The notes beneath the pieces were generated by a model. That model worked only from the letters and a program-made list of their open reading frames with translations, was not told where the DNA came from and ran no database searches. From contig CAYNNP010000027.1 in the NCBI GenBank assembly GCA_964398215.1, positions 1-44,066 on the forward strand: a stretch of DNA of 44,066 nucleotides, given 5' to 3'. Shown here in pieces: positions 32,847 to 40,962 of this stretch. Source of the stretch: CAYNNP01 sp964398215 (GTDB lineage: Bacteria; Planctomycetota; Planctomycetia; Pirellulales; Pirellulaceae). Each line of letters opens with the position of its first letter. Position 1 is the first letter of the stretch. A program made the translations under genes and the position numbers.

Positions 32847-34322
32847 ATGACGACTGAATACACTTTCAAAACTATCATCGGGCTTGAGGTTCACGTTCAA
32901 CTGCGAACCAAGACCAAGCTGTTTTGTGGCTGCAGCATTGAATTTGGTGCGCCTCCGAACACGCAAGTTTGCCCCGTTTGTCTTGGTCACCCTGGCGCCT
33001 TGCCGGTGCTGAACGAAGAAGCGATCGATCTTTCGGTGCGAACGGGACTCGCGCTGAACTGCTCGATCCCGCCGCTGACAAAGTGGGATCGCAAACAGTA
33101 CTTTTATCCTGACTTGCCAAAGGGATATCAGATCAGTCAGTTTGATCTGCCAATTTGTGCTGATGGATTTTTGCAGATCACCGATCCTGCCAAACCAAGT
33201 AGCACTCGTAAGATCGGCATCATCCGCGCGCACTTAGAGGAAGACGCCGGCAAAAGCATGCATGACGAAACCGCTGGCACCGGCGACTCGCGGATCGACT
33301 TGAATCGCTGTGGCACGCCGCTTCTGGAGATCGTCAGCCAACCCGAAATGCGCTCGGCAGCAGAAGCTCGTGAGTACCTGACACAGCTTAAGTTGTTGCT
33401 AACACACCTGGATGTTTCTGACTGCGAAATGCAAGAAGGCAGCTTGCGAGTCGATGCGAATGTGAATTTGCATCTTGATGTCGAAGGCAAAAAAGTTGTC
33501 ACGCCAATCGTTGAAATCAAAAACATGAACAGCTTTCGTGCTGTCGAACGAGCGATTCAGTATGAAGTCGGTCGCCAATACGAATCATGGGAAGACACTG
33601 GGCTGACAATCGAGAACGAACCCAAAACGACTCGTGGCTGGGATGATTCGAGTGAAAAAACATTCTTGCAGCGAGAAAAAGAACTTTCCGCTGACTATCG
33701 GTACTTTCCCGATCCCGATTTGTTGCCGCTGCGACTGCCGCGCGAACGGGTCGAAGCTGCTCGCGCTTCGCTTGGTGAACTGCCCGCTAAAACTCGCGAT
33801 CGACTTCAAGGACAGTATGGCATCAAACCGTATGATGCTGATGTGATCGTCAATCAAGGCAAGGCGATGATTGAGTTTTATGAAACGACCGCGCAAACAT
33901 CTGGCGATGGGAAACGAACCAGCAGTTGGGTCCAACAAGATGTGATGCGGACGATGAAAGAGCGTGATGTTTCAATCGAAAAATTCACCCTCTCCGCTCA
34001 GAAATTGGGCGAACTGCTGGGCAAGGTTTCTGCCGGCGAACTCGACAACAACCGTGCTCGCGATGTTTTCAACCATTTGGTCGAAAATGATGTCCCGGTC
34101 GCTCAAGCCATCAGTGCCTTGGGAATCGAAGCCGTCGATAGCGGCGAAATCGATTCGCTTTGCCAAGAACTGATTGACGCTAATCCAAAAGTAGTCGAAG
34201 ACGTTTTGTCCGGAAATGACAAGGCCGTTGGATCCTTGATTGGACAAGCTAGAAGCAAGAATCCGAACGCCAACCCGAAAGTCGTCCGTGATACTGTCCT
34301 AAAATTGATCAAAGGAAACTGA
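32847..34322 (+). CDS. gatB: Asp-tRNA(Asn)/Glu-tRNA(Gln) amidotransferase subunit B
   Basis: Kinase/transamidase subunit of GatCAB: it phosphorylates the misacylated tRNA and accepts ammonia from GatA. The 491-residue protein starts MTTEYTFKTIIGLEVHVQL at 32847, the normal start; in-frame codons before it overlap gatA. Zinc cysteines C27, C29, C42 and C45 are present (FCGCS, CPVCLGHPG), as are YFYPDLPKGYQISQ, DLNRCGTPLLEIVS, and the C-terminal YqeY-like tail ending NPNANPKVVRDTVLKLIKGN, which binds tRNA. gatC is not adjacent on either side and must lie elsewhere. Confidence 0.97.
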   Translation: MTTEYTFKTIIGLEVHVQLRTKTKLFCGCSIEFGAPPNTQVCPVCLGHPGALPVLNEEAIDLSVRTGLALNCSIPPLTKWDRKQYFYPDLPKGYQISQFDLPICADGFLQITDPAKPSSTRKIGIIRAHLEEDAGKSMHDETAGTGDSRIDLNRCGTPLLEIVSQPEMRSAAEAREYLTQLKLLLTHLDVSDCEMQEGSLRVDANVNLHLDVEGKKVVTPIVEIKNMNSFRAVERAIQYEVGRQYESWEDTGLTIENEPKTTRGWDDSSEKTFLQREKELSADYRYFPDPDLLPLRLPRERVEAARASLGELPAKTRDRLQGQYGIKPYDADVIVNQGKAMIEFYETTAQTSGDGKRTSSWVQQDVMRTMKERDVSIEKFTLSAQKLGELLGKVSAGELDNNRARDVFNHLVENDVPVAQAISALGIEAVDSGEIDSLCQELIDANPKVVEDVLSGNDKAVGSLIGQARSKNPNANPKVVRDTVLKLIKGN

Positions 34323-34351
34323 GTGTCCGCAGCGTAGCGGAAATCGTCAAC

Positions 34352-34476
34352 GGCTTGTTGATTTATTTGCGTGGCCTATTTTTGTGAGCCGCTGGCGCTA
34401 GCCACGGGCCTCGAAGGGTTGCGTTGTCACTACAAGGCCCGCGGCTAGCGCCGTCGGCTCAGTAAATCAACAAGCC
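34352..34476. repeat. Repeat family B, complete 125-base palindrome
   Basis: Outer arms GGCTTGTTGATTTA (34352-34365) and TAAATCAACAAGCC (34463-34476) are perfect inverted repeats. Inside are TGAGCCG ... GGCGCTAGCC ... CGGGCC, and the matching GGCCCG ... GGCTAGCGCC ... CGGCTCA (to 34461), with a short central loop. It lies in the spacer after gatB and could fold into a long hairpin in that transcript. It is the most complete of the three copies. Confidence 0.88.
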
Positions 34477-34502
34477 CTCAAGAATTTTCGGCGAAGCCAA
34501 TC

Positions 34503-34976
34503 ATGTTCAGAAAAGAAAATGGATCGCTTGATATTGGATTCACGGCCATTGTCGGCTTGGTCGTGGTGATTGCTGCGTGGCTTTTGCTAATGCCATGGGT
34601 TTCCAGCATTGCGTCAACAACGATGCACCGATTTCATCTTCGCTCTTCATCATTCACGTGGTTCGCAATCCAGACGCCGATTCCGTCGATGTACAACTTT
34701 GCCAACACTTATTCCGTCGACAAAATCCCACCTGGATTGGCCGACCCGATATTTGGTCGCGATGAAACCAAAACCCGTTTCGTGAACCACTATCCTGCGC
34801 GTGTGTTTACATTCGCGGGCAAGCGATACCAACACCTTCGCCACGGCACTCCGCGCTGGCTAACGATCACCAGCAACTACCGAGGCCAAACTCTCAAAAC
34901 ATTGTTGATCGCCAATCCCAACGAGAATGGATCTGGACTCAAGCTTTCTAAACAACCTGTTCAGGAACAACCGTGA
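34503..34976 (+). CDS. Hypothetical single-pass membrane protein
   Basis: A 157-residue protein with one N-terminal hydrophobic segment (about 12-33, IGFTAIVGLVVVIAAWLLLMPW) and an extracytoplasmic part of mixed composition (NHYPARVFTFAGKRYQHLRHG, LTITSNYRGQTLKTLLIAN). No family recognised. Its last codons overlap the next gene in a GTGA arrangement, so translation of the two is coupled and the products probably work together in the membrane. Confidence 0.72.
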   Translation: MFRKENGSLDIGFTAIVGLVVVIAAWLLLMPWVSSIASTTMHRFHLRSSSFTWFAIQTPIPSMYNFANTYSVDKIPPGLADPIFGRDETKTRFVNHYPARVFTFAGKRYQHLRHGTPRWLTITSNYRGQTLKTLLIANPNENGSGLKLSKQPVQEQP

Positions 34977-35794
34977 GCGAAGAGAACCTTCCCAATTTTG
35001 ACTCTTTGGCATATCGATTGGACCACGCATTGATTGCGCATCGGGTCGTTCAATTTGGCCTCGCTGTGGCATTGATGTGGAAGTGGGAGTTCTTTCGCTG
35101 GGCGAGTTCAGTCTATGGTGAGTTGCCACTCTCAGATTCATTCTTCCCAGCTTGGCTGCAGTCAGTTTGGGTACTGCGCGTCGTGTTCATGGGCACCGTT
35201 GCCGCGATTGTGCTTAGCATCTTTGCAATGCGAACGATCAGGATTGTGTGTGCGGTGATCTCGCTGGTTGGCTGCACGATTCTGTGTTGGCACCAGGGCA
35301 GTTACAACGACATGACATTTGTGACCGCATGGTGGACCGCGTTATGGACAATGTGGTACGTCTTTAGAATGGACGACGCAGATACGCATTCGCTCATGAA
35401 ACGCGCCGCCTTTCTGAGCCGGATTATCATTTCCATGATTTTGCTTGGTGGCGCGGCGGGCAAATGGACAAGCGAATATTGGTCGGGAGACGTACTCTAT
35501 GATATTTACTTTGTGGATCGCGACTTTTGGGTATTCAATTTCCTACGCGATAGTTATGAACCGCAAGCCTTGCGAAACATCGCGACTTGGTACAGTCGTC
35601 AGGTCGTGCTGACCGAAACGATCGCTGGTGTGGGCTTGTGGTTATTGCCCGCGAAATGGGCAGCCCTTGTTGGCGTCGTGCTGCTAACCAGCATTGCCGT
35701 GTTCTCGAATTTTCTATTGTTCTCAGTCTTAATGAGCTTGATCGGATTGGCCGCGGTCGGTTTTCTTGTGCCAAAACCACAAAAACCCGCGTAG
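34973..35794 (+). CDS. Polytopic membrane protein (possibly HTTM-like)
   Basis: A 273-residue protein with about six or seven hydrophobic segments (near 28-45, 60-85, 88-106, 115-132, 146-160, 208-225 and 230-262). It starts with GTG overlapping the previous stop (GTGA), which indicates coupling. The segments HQGSYNDMTFVTAWWTALWTMWY and AAGKWTSEYWSGDVLYDIYF, with a tryptophan/tyrosine-rich face, resemble the HTTM/DoxX-like membrane families, but I cannot prove membership. A quinone- or lipid-related role is possible. The C-terminus ends in a short PKPQKPA tail. Confidence 0.75.
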   Translation: MSEENLPNFDSLAYRLDHALIAHRVVQFGLAVALMWKWEFFRWASSVYGELPLSDSFFPAWLQSVWVLRVVFMGTVAAIVLSIFAMRTIRIVCAVISLVGCTILCWHQGSYNDMTFVTAWWTALWTMWYVFRMDDADTHSLMKRAAFLSRIIISMILLGGAAGKWTSEYWSGDVLYDIYFVDRDFWVFNFLRDSYEPQALRNIATWYSRQVVLTETIAGVGLWLLPAKWAALVGVVLLTSIAVFSNFLLFSVLMSLIGLAAVGFLVPKPQKPA

Positions 35795-35932
35795 CCCTTG
35801 TGGGTCTCTGGGCCCGCCATGCCAAAGAGCAACGGCAACCAAGCTGCGGTATTGTTCTACCCCGTCCCGGCGATCCGGTCCGCAGGGTATCATCCAGTTT
35901 GACAATTGAAAGCACTTTCCCAATCCGCTGCC

Positions 35933-37201
35933 ATGACGATCTACTACGCCAACGGTTCCCCGACCACGTCACTGACAACCCAAGACCTGCGAGACGCTTT
36001 GTCAGAAGTCTTCCAGGCCATTGGTGAACGCAAAAAGGTATTGCTGTTACCGCCTGACGCAACACGTTTGTTTAGTCGCGCAGGTGAACTGACAGTTTTG
36101 TGCCGTGAATTGCTAGGCGACAAGATCACCGACATCATGCCAGCACTGGGCACGCACTCAGCGATGAAACCTGATCAGCTGGATCACATGTTCCCTGGTG
36201 TGCCTCACGACTTGTTTCGGCCACATCGCTGGCGTGATGATGTTGTCACACTGGGCGAGGTTTCAGCAGAATTTGTCTCTGATGTCACCGGCGGGTTGTA
36301 CGATCGGCCTTGGAAAGCCCAAGTCAACAAGCTGCTCTGTGACGGTGGTCATGACTTGATCTTTTCGCTCGGCCAGGTCGTGCCTCACGAGGTCATTGGC
36401 ATGGCCAACTACAACAAGAATGTCTTTGTTGGAACGGGTGGTGCAGAAGGCATCAACGAAAGCCACTATCTGAGTGCGGTTTATGGCATCGAGCAAACGT
36501 TGGGCCAAGCCAACACGCCGCTGCGAAAGATCTTGAACCATGCCCAGGACAGTTTTTGTCAAGACATGCCTTTGCTGTACGCGCTGACCGTGATCCAACA
36601 GATGGCTGACGGAACGTTGCACACGCGAGGTTTATTCATTGGCGACGATCACGACACATTTTTTCAAGCCGCCGAACTCGCGTACAAGGTCAATATCACA
36701 CACTTGGAAAAAGCGCCCAAGCACATCGTTGCCTACCTAGACCCAGCCGAATTCAAAAGTACTTGGCTAGGCAACAAAGCGATCTATCGGACGCGGCTCG
36801 CAATCCAGACTGGCGGCAAGTTGACTGTTCTTGGGCCTGCCGTTGAAGAGTTCGGCGAAGACAAAGAGATCGATCGCTTGATCCGAAAGTACGGTTATCA
36901 AACCAAATCAGAAATCATGCAGTTGGTAGCGGACAACGAAGACTTGGCAGCGAACCCTTCCGCTGCCGCGCATTTAGTTCACGGATCGCATGAAAATCGA
37001 TTCGAAGTGATCTGGGCGGCCGGAAAACTATCGCAAGACGAAATCGCATCCGTGAATTACACACCCGGCAACATCAACGCACTGATGCAGCGCTACGACG
37101 TTGGCAAATTGGATGACGGCTGGCACACAGATACCGACGGCAGCGAGTTCTACTTTATCCGCAACCCAGCGTTAGGCCTGTGGCGAGCCGACCTGGCTTA
37201 G
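35933..37201 (+). CDS. LarA-family nickel-pincer enzyme (lactate-racemase-like)
   Basis: A 422-residue protein of the LarA/DUF2088 family, whose known member racemises lactate with a covalently bound nickel-pincer nucleotide. The key residues fit by motif and spacing: D42..R45 (PPDATR), H75 (ALGTHSAM), H152 (VVPHE), K162 (the cofactor-binding lysine) and H178 (NESHYL). The 10- and 16-residue spacings equal H174/K184/H200 of the Lactobacillus enzyme. The ATG at 35933 is chosen over a TTG nine codons upstream. Cofactor-making LarB, LarC and LarE are not in the window. Members of this family act on various 2-hydroxy acids, so the substrate is open. Confidence 0.87.
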   Translation: MTIYYANGSPTTSLTTQDLRDALSEVFQAIGERKKVLLLPPDATRLFSRAGELTVLCRELLGDKITDIMPALGTHSAMKPDQLDHMFPGVPHDLFRPHRWRDDVVTLGEVSAEFVSDVTGGLYDRPWKAQVNKLLCDGGHDLIFSLGQVVPHEVIGMANYNKNVFVGTGGAEGINESHYLSAVYGIEQTLGQANTPLRKILNHAQDSFCQDMPLLYALTVIQQMADGTLHTRGLFIGDDHDTFFQAAELAYKVNITHLEKAPKHIVAYLDPAEFKSTWLGNKAIYRTRLAIQTGGKLTVLGPAVEEFGEDKEIDRLIRKYGYQTKSEIMQLVADNEDLAANPSAAAHLVHGSHENRFEVIWAAGKLSQDEIASVNYTPGNINALMQRYDVGKLDDGWHTDTDGSEFYFIRNPALGLWRADLA

Positions 37202-37385
37202 AACTCGCGTTCAGTGACACTTGACTTTCATTTATCTTTAGCGGATTCCAGTGTATCCAACATTCCGGCAAACAACGCGGTGCGAGACGTGCGTCATGGC
37301 AAATGCGTTTCCGTTAGAAAGCTTGGAATACTGATTAGCTGATTGCCTGGGCAGCACAGCCAAACCTTAAGGAGACGCGATGCCT

Positions 37386-37850
37386 TTATTTTCTGCGACT
37401 ACATATTTTGATATCACGCTCGCGATTGACACGTTGTCGAATCCAATCAAGGAGCTTTCGTTCGTGCGAGTTGGGCTGAATGAATAGATATCGGGGAGCT
37501 CGCAGGCTCGGAATTTTTTTCGAGCAAGAGATCATTCTTCGTGAAGGCGTTGCTCTTTTTCCAGCACTTGGGCAATTAAGGATCAATAGCTTGTCGAGCA
37601 TGGCCCAAGGAATTTCAACGCGTTTCGCTCCAACGAGCAGTGCCAGGTGGTCTCTGAAGATGATTGCAGTAGCCGCACGGTTCGACATCCTCTTGAACGC
37701 GTACAGCATTGCGAGCCCAAATGCGTACATGCCGAAAACGATGTAAAGTAGCGAGTAATCGTTAGGAACTTGGCGCAACAGCCCTGTACCAATGATCCCG
37801 AATCCAAATGCAAGATAGATCGAGGCGTGAGTTGGATGGATCGTCGTCAA
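37386..37850 (-). CDS. Hypothetical membrane protein, possibly 5'-truncated
   Basis: A 154-residue frame with two hydrophobic segments (IYLAFGFGIIGTGLL and YSLLYIVFGMYAFGLAMLYAF), followed by a soluble part (TAIIFRDHLALLVGAKRVEIPWAMLDKLLI) that resembles a PH-like domain of small membrane proteins. The only available start is a TTG at 37850 inside a repeat-family-A fragment, with an in-frame stop a few codons upstream, so the natural N-terminus may have been lost. A short frame with a good AAGGAG site on the opposite strand (37380-37484) overlaps its 3' end but looks spurious. Expression is uncertain. Confidence 0.5.
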   Translation of the reverse strand: MTTIHPTHASIYLAFGFGIIGTGLLRQVPNDYSLLYIVFGMYAFGLAMLYAFKRMSNRAATAIIFRDHLALLVGAKRVEIPWAMLDKLLILNCPSAGKRATPSRRMISCSKKIPSLRAPRYLFIQPNSHERKLLDWIRQRVNRERDIKICSRRK

Positions 37851-37860
37851 GACTTTCGGC
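37843..37860 (-). repeat. Repeat family A, partial copy on the minus strand
   Basis: On the minus strand it reads GCCGAAAGTCTTGACGAC, then diverges where the right arm should continue (GATCC instead of TTTCG). The intact left arm and loop contain the TTG used as the start of the minus-strand membrane-protein frame. A family B copy begins 59 bases further on. Confidence 0.7.
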
Positions 37861-37918
37861 TATTTCAGCCCAAGGCCTACCGTTTAAACGAAATTGTGAA
37901 TCGCGAAAAGTCGTTAAC

Positions 37919-38029
37919 GGTTTGTTGATTTATTTGCGCGGCATATTTTTGTGAGCCGATGGGCGCTAGCCACGGGCCTCGAAGCGCTGCGTTATCACTA
38001 CAAGGCCCGCGGCTAGCGCAGTCGGCTCA
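37919..38029. repeat. Repeat family B, copy lacking the right outer arm
   Basis: The left outer arm GGTTTGTTGATTTA (37919-37932) and the inner palindrome from TGAGCCGATGGGCGCTAGCC (37952) to CGGCTCA (38029) match the copy at 34352, including the central TCGAAG.GCTGCGTTATCACTAC segment. The right outer arm TAAATCAACAAACC is absent. It sits in the 374-base spacer upstream of the ankyrin gene; the rest of that spacer, apart from the family A fragment, shows nothing recognisable. Confidence 0.88.
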
Positions 38030-38224
38030 GAAAAACGAGTTTGACCGGAATTTGACTCACTGCAACTTAGAACTTAAGATGATCGTTGCGTTAAGGGACG
38101 CTACCGTGCTCGCGGAAAGGGCTTAGCCCAACCTCTACAATTCAAATTGTTTGACCTTACCTTCTTTCGGTTCACCACGCGAGCAATGAACCTCGCGGCA
38201 TTTCCGCAGAAAGAAAGGTTCGTC

Positions 38225-39892
38225 ATGAAAAGATATTCTAACCCTCGAGCTCACCGCGCCCTTCCTGAAGGGCCCAATTGGGAGCATTTGCAGAAACAGG
38301 CCAAGACATTGTTAAAGTCTTACCTGAGCGGACAGTCACAGGCGATCGCTGAGGTTCACCGTTACGAACGAAATCCCGATCCGCATTCGTTTCGATTAGC
38401 AGACGCTCAGCGAATCCTTGCTCGCGCCTACGGTTTCGCCAGTTGGGCGCGATTGAAACAGGAAGTGCTCAAGACGCCTGCTCCCAAATACTCCGTGCAA
38501 GATCTGTGTGATGCAGCAATCGTTGGTGACGTCAAAAAGGCGAAGGCGATTCTTGATGAACAACCCAATTTGGCTTTGCTTTATCTGAAAGATGACTCCG
38601 CCATGGCGATTCACTTTGCCGTCATGCATCGACAGCCAGAAATGGTACGTTTGTTGATGAGTTGCGGCGTCAACAAGAACTCAGGAATCTACCCGTTCAC
38701 AAAAGCCACATCACCAATCGGAATGGCCACCGACCGTGGATACGATGAGATTGTTGAGATCATCAACGAAGAATATGACCGCCGCGAAAAACAGTCGATC
38801 GAATCAAACGCTATCGAATCGGATCCGGGCGAGTCTGAAAGTTCACAGCCGCCCGAGGGTCGAACCTTGTTGTTGGGACAACTCCGTCAGGCGATCTGCG
38901 ATGGCGATATTGAAACATTTGTCGAGTTGGTTGCCAAAGGAATCACAGTTGATGAGATCGGAAGCTTTTTGCAGTCCGCAGTGGACTCTCATCAAACAGA
39001 AATCGTGCGACGAATGATGTCGCTTGGAGTCGATCCAGACGGAACCCATCTACGATACGTCAGCGAAAGTGCGCCTTACGTTGTGGGAGGCGACCCATTG
39101 TATCGGGCCACGATCACCCAACAGCACGAGATGACTCGGTTATTACTCGAAGCTGGCGCCGACCCAAACTTGCAGGTTCTGGGAACTGGCACACCAATGG
39201 CCGGTGCGTTTTCGACAGGCAATCAAGAGCTAATCGAACTTGTCAAATCGTATGGAGGCATTGTTGGCGTTGAAAGTGCAGCCAAGTTTCTTTCTTATCA
39301 AGAATTCGCCGAGCTATTCGAGAATCAAAATCCAAAGATCGATGAGCATTTGTTAATGCGAGCAGTACATGGTGGGATTCCGGAGACCGTACTACACTGC
39401 CTGAAACACTTTCCCCAGAAAGTCAGTACCGGTCTGTTAGGTCAGGCTGCCCGTTTCTGGCGGCACAAGCACAGCCACGCACCTCACATCGACCGTGAAA
39501 ACTATTTTCACATCTACGAGATCTTACTGAAACATGGCGTAAAGGACCTGAATGAGTTTGCAAAGGCGGAGGGTTTACACTCGAAACCAGAAACCTACCT
39601 TGAGCTACATTCACTTGGCCGAAAAGAGCCAGAGGAAGATGCCGTAAGATTCGCCAAACTGTTATTGAAGTACGGAGCAAGATTGGACGTGCTCGATTTA
39701 CACTTGCTGTCCACGCCGTTGGGATGGGCGGCGCGATGGGGCAAGGAAAAACTGGTGCAACTTTACATTGACCATGGCGCTGATCCAAATCTTTGCGGCG
39801 CTCCGTGGGCAGCACCGATCGAATGGGCTCGAAAAAAGGGACACGGTGGTGTTGTTGAATTGCTTTCAACGCTTCCAGGAAAATCTAGTTGA
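38225..39892 (+). CDS. Ankyrin-repeat protein
   Basis: A 555-residue protein with no signal peptide. The N-terminal part (about 10-90) has the helical region that often precedes ankyrin repeats in such bacterial proteins (WEHLQKQAKTLLKSYLSG, DAQRILARAYGFASWARLKQE). Ankyrin units follow in two blocks: about 94-185 (AAIVGDVKKAKAILDEQP, AIHFAVMHRQPEMVRLLMSCGVN) and about 225-550 (RATITQQHEMTRLLLEAGADPNLQ, LGWAARWGKEKLVQLYIDHGADPNLCG), with an acidic Ser/Glu-rich linker between them. Ankyrin repeats bind proteins; the partner is unknown. The ATG at 38225 is preceded by AAAGG and fits the conserved start; earlier codons to 38147 lack conservation. Confidence 0.9.
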   Translation: MKRYSNPRAHRALPEGPNWEHLQKQAKTLLKSYLSGQSQAIAEVHRYERNPDPHSFRLADAQRILARAYGFASWARLKQEVLKTPAPKYSVQDLCDAAIVGDVKKAKAILDEQPNLALLYLKDDSAMAIHFAVMHRQPEMVRLLMSCGVNKNSGIYPFTKATSPIGMATDRGYDEIVEIINEEYDRREKQSIESNAIESDPGESESSQPPEGRTLLLGQLRQAICDGDIETFVELVAKGITVDEIGSFLQSAVDSHQTEIVRRMMSLGVDPDGTHLRYVSESAPYVVGGDPLYRATITQQHEMTRLLLEAGADPNLQVLGTGTPMAGAFSTGNQELIELVKSYGGIVGVESAAKFLSYQEFAELFENQNPKIDEHLLMRAVHGGIPETVLHCLKHFPQKVSTGLLGQAARFWRHKHSHAPHIDRENYFHIYEILLKHGVKDLNEFAKAEGLHSKPETYLELHSLGRKEPEEDAVRFAKLLLKYGARLDVLDLHLLSTPLGWAARWGKEKLVQLYIDHGADPNLCGAPWAAPIEWARKKGHGGVVELLSTLPGKSS

Positions 39893-39936
39893 ACATGAAC
39901 GCTCACGTTCTTTCATTCTCGGATGGACTAACAAAC

Positions 39937-40320
39937 TTACTCAGTGTCCTTGCTATAGCTTAATGTTTTACCCGGAAAGACATTTTTACTGATGTAATCG
40001 ATGTCCAATTTCGCGTTGGAGTGGAGTTCTACTTCTTTAAGATTCGGCATTTGATCAACCAGATCCTTTGTCTCCTTAACGATCTGCAAATCGCCCTCGA
40101 ACATGTACAAGTTCAATTGGCAGAATTCTCCCAGTTGTCCACCTGGAAACGACTCAGAGTAGTCCAGATAATTGTCACCGCAAAACTCTCTAGCAGTCGC
40201 CTCAAACTCAAACGTGTGAATCAGGTGCGAACCCGTTACATACCGAGGCGATTGCTCTGCGAACGCAAGGTTTGGAGCAAAGTACACGCCGAGCTTTCCC
40301 TGGTGCGACAGTCCGATCAA
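39937..40320 (-). CDS. Small hypothetical protein, start uncertain
   Basis: A 127-residue frame starting with TTG at 40320. Sequence is of ordinary protein character (ATAREFCGDNYLDYSESFPGGQLGEFCQLNLYMFEGDLQIVKETKDLVDQMPNLKEVELHSN), without signal peptide or membrane segment. The frame stays open about 20 codons further upstream (LTKLIAKSWKRFRSKHELIG) to a stop at 40381 without an ATG, GTG or TTG in that part, so the true N-terminus may be lost or misread. No family recognised. It is convergent with the ankyrin gene. Confidence 0.5.
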   Translation of the reverse strand: MIGLSHQGKLGVYFAPNLAFAEQSPRYVTGSHLIHTFEFEATAREFCGDNYLDYSESFPGGQLGEFCQLNLYMFEGDLQIVKETKDLVDQMPNLKEVELHSNAKLDIDYISKNVFPGKTLSYSKDTE

Positions 40321-40447
40321 TTCGTGCTTTGATCGAAATCGTTTCCAGCTTTTTGCAATCAGCTTGGTTAGCCGATCAATTCACCGGGAGAACTTTTTGC
40401 AGCTCTTTTTTAATCGTCTGGTAGTTCTTCCAGTCTGGAGGCGGAAC

Positions 40448-40476
40448 AAAGGGGACGAGGGGCCTCCGTCCCCTTT
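40448..40476. repeat. Repeat family C, AAAGGGGACG hairpin
   Basis: AAAGGGGACGAGG (40448-40460) and CCTCCGTCCCCTTT (40463-40476) form a long imperfect hairpin with one bulged base. The left half recurs at 40903-40918 as AACAAAGGGGACGGGGGT. It sits between two small minus-strand genes, where it could act as a structured transcript end. Confidence 0.65.
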
Positions 40477-40533
40477 ATTTCCTCCACCTTGTCTCTCCCA
40501 GCAAAATCATGCGCATAGCGCGGATCGCACCCT

Positions 40534-40824
40534 TTATTCGCTTGTAGATTCTTTGGTTTCTGCATATATCCTCCACTTGGATCGTAACGTCGAGAACTGC
40601 AGTCCGATGGAAATAATTAACCCAGTAACTAATCCACTACCTGCAGTTGCACCAGCAAGCATTGAGATCAGAACTGAAATACATGTCGCCGTCGCAACGA
40701 AAAACACAGTTGCTAAAAGCGAATAACCAATACTCTTTGAGGATTCGATTCTATTGGCGCGCACGTATAGTGCGATGGTTACCAATGCCAATATCGTCGT
40801 GCCAGTCGCCAAGGGCGTGATCAT
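40534..40824 (-). CDS. Small membrane protein with three predicted helices
   Basis: A 97-residue protein starting at ATG 40824, with GAGG about five bases upstream; a TTG 17 codons earlier is less likely. Hydrophobic segments are TTILALVTIALYV, GYSLLATVFFVATATCISVLISM and SGLVTGLIISIGLQF. The C-terminus is charged (RSKWRIYAETKESTSE). No family recognised. It sits alone between two family C repeats. Confidence 0.6.
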   Translation of the reverse strand: MITPLATGTTILALVTIALYVRANRIESSKSIGYSLLATVFFVATATCISVLISMLAGATAGSGLVTGLIISIGLQFSTLRSKWRIYAETKESTSE

Positions 40825-40900
40825 AAAAACCTCGAGATGCCAAGAAGGATTGGTGACTTTTAAGCCAAAAAACAAACGACAAACGCGCCAGCGTGCGAGG

Positions 40901-40920
40901 AAACAAAGGGGACGGGGGTC
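40901..40920 (+). repeat. Repeat family C, half copy
   Basis: AAACAAAGGGGACGGGGGTC resembles the left arm of the hairpin at 40448 but has no complementary right arm; TCTTGTTTGG follows. It lies about 40 bases past the stop codon of the kinase-WD40 gene (minus strand). Confidence 0.55.
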
Positions 40921-40962
40921 TTGTTTGGCCGGGGTTTACAGCTAGACTCGGTTTTTCTCTGG

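Noticed and set aside
35535..36065. Minus-strand frame across the end of the polytopic membrane gene and the start of the LarA-like gene
   Set aside because: Arg/Ser-rich translation typical of a shadow frame; both plus-strand genes are better supported.
37380..37484. Short frame (34 codons) with a good AAGGAG site
   Set aside because: It overlaps the 3' end of the minus-strand membrane gene, has no recognisable sequence and could arise by chance.
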